This document shows positions 1 to 5,231 of a stretch of 5,231 nucleotides of DNA, in pieces. A program made the translations under genes and the position numbers. Each line of letters starts with the position of its first letter. Positions within the stretch are counted from its first letter, which is position 1. The stretch comes from Chlamydiota bacterium. Lineage in GTDB: Bacteria > Chlamydiota > Chlamydiia > Chlamydiales > Rhabdochlamydiaceae. The stretch covers positions 1 through 5,231 of the forward strand of contig JAAKFB010000140.1 of assembly GCA_011065235.1 (NCBI GenBank). The letters run 5' to 3'. The notes under the pieces were generated by a model. That model saw only the letters and a program-made list of their open reading frames with translations, did not search any database and was not told where the DNA came from.

Positions 1-1124
1 GTGTAACATTTTGCAAGTCTTGAGAAAAAAAAGTTCTCATTAGAATTGCCTTTCATTGTTTCAATATGTTCTAAAGCATCAAAAGAAATTCCAACGGCTT
101 TTGCTTCAGCTTGTTGAAGTTTGGCATAAGAATTGCTCCGTGTTTTGCCAATATACCAAACTAATGCGAGGTTACATGTGGCAATACAAGCGGCGACAAT
201 TGTGATTGGGACATTGTAAAAGAGCATGATAACCCAATAACTCGATAGAAGAAGAATGTTGAGTACATTTAAGATGAGGTCCGAGGTTAAAATCTCGCCG
301 ATCTGATTATTCAGGCTCATTCGATTGATCAATTCACTGCCAAATCGCTGTGTAAAAAACCGGAGGGGAAGTCGCAAAATGTGGTAGAGAAATTCTGTAG
401 AGAGCTGAATCGCAATGCGGACCTGGAGAATATTTAAAAAAATACTCTGAATCCAGGTCAGGAGTCCTGAAAGAATGACTACACCTAAGAAGAGTCCCAG
501 AAATTTCCACTCCCAAGTGGGAAGAATTTCTCCAAAAAACTGATCGATGAAGATTTGAGTGAAAACAGGGAGTGATAGACCCAAGGTGGCAAGCGCAAGT
601 TGGATCCAAAAGAAATACCTTAAAGCGCTTTTGAATGGCAAAAACTTGCCTTTTATTCTTTTGACAAAGCCATCTCTTGCTCCAGTGGGTTGAAAATCTT
701 TCCCAGGGCGGCATTCCATGACGAGTCCGGAATAGCTTTTTGACAATTCTGTCCAAGTAATGGATCGGTGTCCCATGCTTGGATCATTGATCAACACTTT
801 TCCATCGGAAAACTCTTCTAAGACAATAAAATGATTATAATCCCAGTAGAGAATGGCGGGAAGAGAGGTTTCTTTGAGTTCTTCTAGTGGAGTCTCAAAG
901 ACCTCGACTTCTAACCCATAATGGACTGCAGCGCGATTCATATCTTCGAGATTAATCCCGTCACGAGAGACGTTGCAAGTCTCTCTAAGCTCTTCCAAAG
1001 GAATATACTTTCTGTAATAACCAAGGATGATGCCAAGTGCTGCAGCGCCACATTCGGACGCTTCCATTTGAATGAGGCGAGGCGTTTTTCGTGGATTTAA
1101 GAATTTTTTCAGTAGAGTTCTCAT
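1..1124 (-). CDS. C39 peptidase-containing ABC exporter (NHLP bacteriocin-export type), 3' end missing
   Basis: The reading frame is open from ATG at 1124 to the window edge: 374 codons and no stop, so the C-terminal part including the ATPase domain is outside. Residues about 14-135 form a C39 peptidase domain. Its expected catalytic set is visible: Q19 (oxyanion hole), C25 in QMEASECGAAALG, H98 in WDYNHFIVLEEF and D114 in INDPSMG. Residues about 170-330 are hydrophobic, with membrane segments near 172-193, 209-230, 283-303 and 305-325, and LPLRFFTQRFGSELINR (252-268) is typical of ABC type-1 permease domains in bacteriocin exporters. The family removes leader peptides at double-glycine-type sites and exports the mature peptide through the inner membrane. 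ATG 1124 is preferred because it sits in an ATGA overlap with the adaptor stop and has AAGG five bases upstream. ATG 1142 would add six residues but has no visible ribosome binding site. The domain family is clear; the NHLP subgroup is inferred from resemblance and from the adaptor next door. Confidence 0.9.
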   Translation of the reverse strand, partial: MRTLLKKFLNPRKTPRLIQMEASECGAAALGIILGYYRKYIPLEELRETCNVSRDGINLEDMNRAAVHYGLEVEVFETPLEELKETSLPAILYWDYNHFIVLEEFSDGKVLINDPSMGHRSITWTELSKSYSGLVMECRPGKDFQPTGARDGFVKRIKGKFLPFKSALRYFFWIQLALATLGLSLPVFTQIFIDQFFGEILPTWEWKFLGLFLGVVILSGLLTWIQSIFLNILQVRIAIQLSTEFLYHILRLPLRFFTQRFGSELINRMSLNNQIGEILTSDLILNVLNILLLSSYWVIMLFYNVPITIVAACIATCNLALVWYIGKTRSNSYAKLQQAEAKAVGISFDALEHIETMKGNSNENFFFSRLAKCY

Positions 1125-2284
1125 TGCGGCCTTATCTTCCATAAAGGGATTAGATAGGAAATAGGGGGTTGCTCCTCCACGATAACCCGCATTTTACAGA
1201 CTGTACCAGTGGGGATTTCAAAAGGAGGGCCCGTTCCCGAGGTCCATTTATAACCACTTTTGGTATGGGGATTGAGATCCGGTGTAGCCGTAATTTGGGT
1301 CATGATTGTTTCATTTTGAAGAAGGTATCCCACAATTTGTTTGTTGCCGATGGATTGAATCAGTTCTTCTTTGGAGACAGGATAAGGATAGATGCTCTTG
1401 ATCTTTCCGATAATTGCCCCGTACTCTCTGGGGTTTACGGTGACAGGTTCAATGAGCACTTTAAGTCCTGGACGTATTTGTCCTCTTGTTTCAGAATTCA
1501 AGGTCCCATAAAAAACCTCAGTTTCCCCAATTTTTTGTGGATGCTCCATCCAGAATAGAGTTTCAGTCGGTTTCAAAATTTCTCCTTGATTGGCAAGAAC
1601 TTCGAGAATTCTTCCATTAGAGGGAGCTTTCAAGATGGAGAGTGCATCTTGAATCTCAGGAAAATCGATGATGTCAGAAGGGGCATGGAGAAGCTTTTTG
1701 TAGTGGGAAAATTCTTTTCTACCGGTAAAGGAGTTTTCTTCAAGCTCTGAAAATATGCCACTAAGCGTAGATTTTGCATTTTCGATTTCGATATTTTTCT
1801 GCATGACAGACGATCGCGATTGGTCGATGATCATCTTAGGAATTAATCCTTGCTTATAGAGGCTCACATTAATGGAGAGAGCTTTATAGAGCAAAAGCGA
1901 TTGATTATTTAATCGCTCAATTTTGAATTTTGTAGCTTCAATAGAGGAGATGAGAGGATGCAGCTTTGGGTTATAGAATTTTGCAAGGGGCGTTCCTTCC
2001 ATGACCCTTTCCCCTTCGGTGACATAGAGCTCTGTAACCGTCCCTGTACTTGGAGATTCTATTGTAAAGATCCCTGAGCTGCTAATAGAGACACTCCGAC
2101 CTGTAGCTTCAGTTGGAATTCGTCCAAAAAATGACCAAAGGATCAAAACTACAAGAAGGCCAAAAATACAAATCAGCGTCAGCCAATGCTTAGGCTGTTC
2201 GATATCGAGCATGGGGCCCTCTTCGGCATGCTCTTCAAGCCGCTTTATAGCCTCTTTTTGATAGTTGTTTTCGTTCTCATTCAT
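1121..2284 (-). CDS. HlyD-family periplasmic adaptor, NHLM bacteriocin system secretion protein type
   Basis: This 387-residue membrane fusion protein would link the inner-membrane ABC exporter to the outer-membrane channel. The layout is typical of the family. A short charged cytoplasmic N-terminus (1-33) is followed by one membrane segment (about 34-54, WLTLICIFGLLVVLILWSFF). Next come the first lipoyl half-motif (about 72-103, SPSTGTVTELYVTEGERV), a short helical hairpin (about 113-190), the second lipoyl half (about 217-247, APSNGRILEVLANQGEIL) and a beta-barrel region from about 255. The C-terminal part, with EYGAIIGKIKSIYPYP (287-302), SGYKWTSGTGPPFEIPTGT (343-361) and EEQPPISYLIPL (370-381), resembles NHLM-type adaptors more than classical HlyD. 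The start ATG at 2284 overlaps the end of the TolC gene by 8 bp and has no clear ribosome binding site, so translation is probably coupled. Its TGA stop overlaps the ABC start as ATGA. Family assignment is strong; the NHLM subgroup is from recalled family patterns. Confidence 0.88.
   Translation of the reverse strand: MNENENNYQKEAIKRLEEHAEEGPMLDIEQPKHWLTLICIFGLLVVLILWSFFGRIPTEATGRSVSISSSGIFTIESPSTGTVTELYVTEGERVMEGTPLAKFYNPKLHPLISSIEATKFKIERLNNQSLLLYKALSINVSLYKQGLIPKMIIDQSRSSVMQKNIEIENAKSTLSGIFSELEENSFTGRKEFSHYKKLLHAPSDIIDFPEIQDALSILKAPSNGRILEVLANQGEILKPTETLFWMEHPQKIGETEVFYGTLNSETRGQIRPGLKVLIEPVTVNPREYGAIIGKIKSIYPYPVSKEELIQSIGNKQIVGYLLQNETIMTQITATPDLNPHTKSGYKWTSGTGPPFEIPTGTVCKMRVIVEEQPPISYLIPLWKIRPQ
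1130..1135 (-). promoter_or_regulatory. Ribosome binding site for the C39 ABC exporter
   Basis: The minus strand reads ATAAGG here, five bases (CCGCA) before ATG 1124. It lies inside the last codons of the adaptor gene. It is the only good Shine-Dalgarno match at any gene start in the export cassette. It favours the start at 1124 over the in-frame ATG at 1142, which this motif lies downstream of. Confidence 0.5.
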
Positions 2285-4007
2285 GTTTGTTCAAAAGTTT
2301 TTGATAATTAAAAACATCGATATTCATTTCGTAGGAGCAGGCATTGCGCTCTATAAGGGTTCCGGTTTGAAAAAGGAGATCGACGATATTCTTGGACCAT
2401 TGTGCAAAGATCCGCGCTTCTTCAATTAGAGTTAGACGGAGGCGATTTTCATAATCGATAATAATAAAAAGGCTCCCATACCCTTCTTTAAATCGAAGGA
2501 TTTCATCTTTTAAAGCTTCTTCATACCACTTAACCGTTTTCCTTGCATAATGGATTTGGTCGATTAATTCGAGCTGATTCCGAAATGCGGTAGCAATCGA
2601 TTGTCGGATGTCTTCTTGTAGCTGATTTTCGGCCAAATTGGCTTGGATCTCTTCCTCTGTACGCCTTCTTTTCTCTCCTTTTGCCCTATTGTTGAAAAGA
2701 GGAATAGAAAAATTAAGTAGAACGCTATAATTATTTTGGGCTTTATGGGTTTCCGTAGAAGAGAAAAAGGGCTTGGCTCTTTTATTAATTTGGGTGTTAA
2801 ACAGATCGTAACCAACGCGCACATCAAGTTCAGGGTAAATCTCTTGCTCAGCTAGACGCAGGCGCAGTGCGCTCTCTTCAATGCGAAATTGTGCTGCGAT
2901 CAAATCTCCTCGATTATCCATTGCAATATTGAGTAAGTGATTTAGGTTCCACTCATCTTTTTCGACAGCAAAAAGGGGGAATTCATCTAATAGCAATTGG
3001 GGCAGTTCTATAGGAAATTGTTTTCTATCGATACCCATTTGGAAGATCAAACTGTTAAAAATGCGATAGGTATCTTGCTGAGCTGCAACAAGTTCTCTAT
3101 TATTACGCGCTAGTTCCGCAAACTGTTGATTGAGCTCAGATGCAGCGACGCGCTCTCCTTCGACTAGCTTTTCTGTTGCGGATGCAAGTGCTTCTAGAAT
3201 CCGTTTGGCATTTTCATTGATAATCACAACTTTTTGAACCTCAACCAGATCCCAATAAATGAGCAAAGCACTGCGGACATTTTCTGCCATTGTCTGGGTC
3301 AGAGAATATTTTAGCGCATTGAGTTCGATCTCTGAAACGGCTTCGGTTACTGAAGCTTCATTGTATCTCAAACGGCGCAAAAGAGGTTGATCAATGAAGA
3401 AAGTAATCGTGGTTTGATTCGTTCTGTTAAATGAATTGTCAAGGCTGAAAGAAGGGTTGGATTCGCGTGCGATTTCCCCATTGAGAGAAAACTGTGTTCC
3501 AAATCGAGTCAATTTCTCTAAGATAACCTGCACCGAGTCGATTTGGCCATCTTCGCCTGTCTTAAATCCAAAAGTTTGGGCGTCCTTGAGCCATTTGCGC
3601 AAATACTGTGCTTTTACATTGGGGTCAAAGGGGCCTCGAGTGGCCTGGGTAATCCCTTCTTGTCTCAACACTTCTTGTTCAGCAATCTGTACATTCCATT
3701 GATTCTCTAAAGTAGAAGAGATGACTTGAGAGAGATTTAAACTAAGAAATTCGTTCTCAATAGGATATTTTTTTTTAGGGGGCAGTTCCTTAAATCCTTT
3801 TGGTTTTCCCAGTTCGAGCCATTTTTGGATTTGTTCTGATGTTTCAGGAATCAGTAGATCTAGTTCTTCTGCATTAAGCGGAAAAAAAAATGAACTAACG
3901 ATAATACCAATCCACAGAAATAATCCGACAAAATCAATCATTTTTTTTAAGCCAAATTTGATTCTTGATTTTGCCGGGATTGGTATAACCTCAAACAACC
4001 GTCCCAT
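2277..4007 (-). CDS. TolC-family outer-membrane efflux protein, export channel of the cassette
   Basis: This 576-residue protein should form the trimeric outer-membrane and periplasmic tunnel for the adaptor and ABC exporter encoded next. A signal peptide is likely: basic residues up to K21-K22, a hydrophobic core at 26-42 and a plausible cleavage after A46 (PLNA|EE). A polar, lysine- and proline-containing linker (47-85) precedes two outer-membrane efflux repeats. The first begins near LNLSQVISSTLENQ (90-103) and has a strand ending in IDQPLLRRLRYNEASV (205-220) and long helices at about 220-325. The second has YPELDVRVGYDLF (391-403), LNFSIPLFNNRAKGE (431-445) and helices at about 450-547. 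The length is within the family range, slightly long. No good ribosome binding site precedes ATG 4007. The in-frame ATG at 3941 (residue 23) would remove every basic residue before the hydrophobic core, so the longer start is preferred. First gene of the three-gene overlapping unit; the last 8 bp overlap the adaptor. Confidence 0.9.
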   Translation of the reverse strand: MGRLFEVIPIPAKSRIKFGLKKMIDFVGLFLWIGIIVSSFFFPLNAEELDLLIPETSEQIQKWLELGKPKGFKELPPKKKYPIENEFLSLNLSQVISSTLENQWNVQIAEQEVLRQEGITQATRGPFDPNVKAQYLRKWLKDAQTFGFKTGEDGQIDSVQVILEKLTRFGTQFSLNGEIARESNPSFSLDNSFNRTNQTTITFFIDQPLLRRLRYNEASVTEAVSEIELNALKYSLTQTMAENVRSALLIYWDLVEVQKVVIINENAKRILEALASATEKLVEGERVAASELNQQFAELARNNRELVAAQQDTYRIFNSLIFQMGIDRKQFPIELPQLLLDEFPLFAVEKDEWNLNHLLNIAMDNRGDLIAAQFRIEESALRLRLAEQEIYPELDVRVGYDLFNTQINKRAKPFFSSTETHKAQNNYSVLLNFSIPLFNNRAKGEKRRRTEEEIQANLAENQLQEDIRQSIATAFRNQLELIDQIHYARKTVKWYEEALKDEILRFKEGYGSLFIIIDYENRLRLTLIEEARIFAQWSKNIVDLLFQTGTLIERNACSYEMNIDVFNYQKLLNKHE

Positions 4008-4019
4008 AATTAAAGTTAT

Positions 4020-4049
4020 ATACTATTTATTTTATTAGAGATAGGTGAA
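4020..4049 (-). promoter_or_regulatory. Weak promoter-like sequence upstream of the export cassette
   Basis: On the minus strand, TTCACC (4049-4044) and TAGTAT (4025-4020) are separated by 18 bases. Each matches 4 of 6 bases of the sigma-70 consensus. The region is very AT-rich, so chance matches are expected. A start site from this -10 would fall near 4012, leaving an untranslated leader of only about five bases before ATG 4007. Position upstream of the first gene of the cassette is the main support. Confidence 0.25.
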
Positions 4050-4052
4050 AAA

Positions 4053-4073
4053 CCATTAAACAGAAAATAATGG
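4053..4073. repeat. Small inverted repeat in the intergenic gap
   Basis: CCATTA (4053-4058) and TAATGG (4068-4073) are perfect 6-base arms around a 9-base loop. On the minus strand the second arm is followed directly by TTTTT, so it could act as a weak terminator for transcription coming from the SDR gene. The stem has only two G-C pairs, so it would be unstable. An operator upstream of the export cassette is an alternative. Confidence 0.3.
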
Positions 4074-4089
4074 CCTTATTTAGTGTATT

Positions 4090-4097
4090 AACCGGTT
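4090..4097. repeat. 8-bp perfect palindrome AACCGGTT
   Basis: AACCGGTT is a perfect palindrome in the otherwise AT-rich gap between the SDR gene and the export cassette. It stands out as a GC core in AT sequence and could be half of a regulator site or a chance occurrence. No second copy was seen in the gap. Confidence 0.2.
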
Positions 4098-4133
4098 GAA
4101 AAAGAATAATTTAAACCCCTGTCTTCGAGGGGT
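4094..4133 (-). terminator. Possible intrinsic terminator of the phosphohexomutase-SDR unit
   Basis: On the minus strand, ACCCCT (4133-4128), a 7-base loop and AGGGGT (4120-4115) form a 6-bp stem with four G-C pairs. It is followed by a T-rich but interrupted stretch, TTAAATTATTCTTTTT (4114-4099). The hairpin overlaps the last SDR codons and ends just before the stop codon. The stem is short and the T tract imperfect, so efficiency would be modest. Its position at the end of the unit is what makes it credible. Confidence 0.4.
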
Positions 4134-4848
4134 ATCGGCCGTCGATGCTCTTTACGAGCATCTTTTCTAATAGGGTTCTCGGAACTAGCTTGGAAATCCA
4201 CACCATAAGTTTCATTTTCCAGTCGAATATATAGAGCCGTTTTTCTTTTTGAAGCTGTTTCCACAGATGCTTTACGGCAACGTCGACTGTCATGGTGCGC
4301 CAGTCTTCCTTCTGCGGATAGCCTTTGGCAGCGCGTGTGCGAAAAGAGGTTTCAATCTGCCCCGGACAGGCACAGAGAACCCGAATGCCCTGCGCGCGCA
4401 ATTCTGCGTCGAGCGCAAGTGAAAAGGAGTTCACATAGGCTTTGGATGCGCAGTAGACATTGAATGTGGGAAAGGCAAAAAATCCACCCGATGAAGAGAT
4501 GTTGAGAATGGTCCCTTTTTTGCCCGCCTTGAGAAGCTCTTTTGCTGCGTGCAGGGAAATTTCGGTGAGCGCACTGCAATTGACCTCGATCATTTTGAGC
4601 TGCTCTTGGGTGGGTAGGGAGGATGAGGGGCCATAAAGTCCAAAACCGGCATTGTTGACGATGAGATCGGGTATTTTCTCTGAAATGACTGCGAGCAATT
4701 TGGCCCGGTCGCCTGCGAGATCGACGTCTTGGCTGCCCGTTCGGATCACCTCGATCCCTTTTTCTTCTAAAAAGGTGGCAAGAGCAGCGCCCAGACCAGA
4801 TGTTGCCCCAGTAATCAGAGCAAGTTTAAAAGAGTTGTTCAACGGCAT
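4111..4848 (-). CDS. Short-chain dehydrogenase/reductase (SDR), classical type
   Basis: This 245-residue NAD(P)-dependent oxidoreductase has every classical SDR landmark, numbered from ATG 4848. These are the cofactor-binding TGATSGLG (13-20), NNAG (65-68), the structural N90, the catalytic S119 in NISSSGG, and Y132 and K136 in YCASK. The set is complete, so the enzyme should be active. PGQIETSF, after the catalytic lysine, is the usual cofactor-side loop. The amphipathic basic C-terminus (WISKLVPRTLLEKMLVK) resembles the DltE/YqjQ-like group of SDRs of uncertain substrate. The frame extends upstream to ATG 4917, but those 23 residues lie wholly within the phosphohexomutase gene, are basic and unlike SDR sequence, and would place the glycine motif unusually far in. 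ATG 4848 gives normal spacing and a 23-bp overlap with the upstream gene. No ribosome binding site is obvious, so coupled translation is likely. Substrate cannot be told from sequence. The gene is GC-richer than its neighbours. Confidence 0.88.
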   Translation of the reverse strand: MPLNNSFKLALITGATSGLGAALATFLEEKGIEVIRTGSQDVDLAGDRAKLLAVISEKIPDLIVNNAGFGLYGPSSSLPTQEQLKMIEVNCSALTEISLHAAKELLKAGKKGTILNISSSGGFFAFPTFNVYCASKAYVNSFSLALDAELRAQGIRVLCACPGQIETSFRTRAAKGYPQKEDWRTMTVDVAVKHLWKQLQKEKRLYIFDWKMKLMVWISKLVPRTLLEKMLVKSIDGRYPSKTGV

Positions 4849-5231
4849 CGAGAAGTTTTTGGATTTTGTCTTCACAAAATGGCATGCCCTTTTCAAACGG
4901 TTCTTGCACCCCGGCATAGATTTTCAGCTTGGGCTCTGTACCAGATGGGCGGACGACTACTTTGCTCTTATCGCTTAAGCGAAAGAGCAAGACATTTGAT
5001 GGGGGAAGGCCGTGAAGCGAGGTTTTGTAGTCTTCGAGCGTGTCGACGCTTTGATCTCCGATTTGTTTGGGATTTTCTTTGCGCAATTTTTCCATCATCT
5101 GCTGCATTTTTTCCATCCCTTCGTGTCCAGGAGGAAATTCGATCACCCGTTGACGCTCCAAGTAGATACCGTGTTTTTTGTAAATTTCTTCGAGAAAGTC
5201 GACGAGTGTTCTCCCTTCCACTTTCATCAAG
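4826..5231 (-). CDS. Alpha-D-phosphohexomutase family protein (phosphoglucomutase/phosphomannomutase), C-terminal 134 residues
   Basis: The 5' part lies beyond the right edge of the window; the frame is open to the edge and ends at TAA 4828-4826. The fragment covers the C-terminal domain of a sugar-phosphate mutase, which moves phosphate between the C1 and C6 positions of hexose phosphates. The diagnostic phosphate-binding loop VVRPSGTEPKLKIYAG is present about 30 residues before the end. The early segment (EGRTLVDFLEEIYKKHGIYLER) matches the end of domain 3 and the linker in the PGM2-like branch, where this helix is followed by a lysine- and glutamate-rich stretch. In-frame TTG 5230 and ATG 5227 are internal codons rather than starts, because a protein beginning there would lack the catalytic serine and metal-binding domains. 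Exact sugar specificity cannot be read from this part. It overlaps the SDR start by 23 bp, suggesting one operon. Confidence 0.88.
   Translation of the reverse strand, partial: LMKVEGRTLVDFLEEIYKKHGIYLERQRVIEFPPGHEGMEKMQQMMEKLRKENPKQIGDQSVDTLEDYKTSLHGLPPSNVLLFRLSDKSKVVVRPSGTEPKLKIYAGVQEPFEKGMPFCEDKIQKLLDAVEQLF

Noticed and set aside
334..756. 140-codon minus-strand open frame inside the ABC exporter gene
   Set aside because: It is out of frame with the C39-ABC reading frame, which has clear domains across the same bases. Its product is cysteine-, histidine- and proline-rich with no family resemblance.
1169..1558. 129-codon plus-strand open frame opposite the adaptor gene
   Set aside because: It lies antisense to well-supported adaptor sequence and its translation has no recognisable domain.
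2564..2827. 87-codon minus-strand open frame inside the TolC gene, with a hydrophobic stretch
   Set aside because: It was considered as a small membrane or precursor peptide, but it lies wholly within the TolC gene in another frame. It has no double-glycine leader and no ribosome binding site that I could see.
3436..3702. 88-codon plus-strand open frame opposite the TolC gene
   Set aside because: Antisense to a conserved part of the TolC protein and without family features.
4352..4579. 75-codon minus-strand open frame inside the SDR gene
   Set aside because: It overlaps the catalytic region of the SDR in another frame; open frames like this are common in GC-rich genes.
4849..4917. Longer SDR start at ATG 4917 (23 extra residues)
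   Set aside because: The extra residues fall entirely inside the phosphohexomutase gene, are basic and unlike SDR N-termini, and push the glycine-rich cofactor motif too far from the start.
4652..4978. 108-codon plus-strand open frame spanning the SDR/phosphohexomutase junction
   Set aside because: Antisense to two supported genes, with no recognisable domain.
5225..5230. TTG 5230 or ATG 5227 as the start of a small 134-residue protein
   Set aside because: The product would be only the C-terminal phosphate-binding domain of a sugar mutase. The frame is open to the window edge, so a truncated view of a larger gene is far more likely.

Overview
All five genes in this window lie on the minus strand, so the biological reading order runs from position 5231 down to position 1. 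They form two groups separated by a gap of about 100 bp (4008-4110). The first group (5231 to 4111) is the 3' end of an alpha-D-phosphohexomutase-family gene overlapping a short-chain dehydrogenase/reductase (SDR) gene. The second group (4007 to 1) is a compact cassette of three overlapping genes: a TolC-type outer-membrane channel, a HlyD/NHLM-type periplasmic adaptor, and the N-terminal 374 residues of an ABC transporter carrying a C39 peptidase domain. The transporter's ATPase domain lies beyond the left edge of the window.

The three-gene cassette has the parts of a peptidase-containing type I secretion machine. The C39 domain would cut a leader peptide after a double-glycine-type site, the ABC permease would move the mature peptide across the inner membrane, the adaptor would span the periplasm, and the TolC protein would provide the outer-membrane exit. 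The adaptor and the C39 domain resemble the NHLM/NHLP bacteriocin export families, which are associated with ribosomally made, modified peptides carrying nitrile-hydratase-like or Nif11-like leaders. No substrate peptide or modification enzyme is visible here, so the cargo is unknown. The genes overlap by 8 bp (TolC/adaptor) and by an ATGA junction (adaptor/ABC), which implies one transcript with translational coupling.

The organism is a Gram-negative, diderm bacterium, as shown by the TolC-family protein with a signal peptide. Base composition is about 39% GC in sampled lines of the export cassette and about 54% in sampled lines of the SDR gene. The general style would fit an environmental chlamydia or another host-associated diderm, but this is a guess from overall resemblance and nothing in the window proves it.

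The gap at 4008-4110 is AT-rich. It holds a possible terminator for the SDR gene, two small dyad symmetries and a weak promoter-like sequence for the export cassette. I saw no tRNA, rRNA, CRISPR array, insertion sequence or direct-repeat array. The most interesting feature is the export cassette, with its own outer-membrane channel and no visible cargo.
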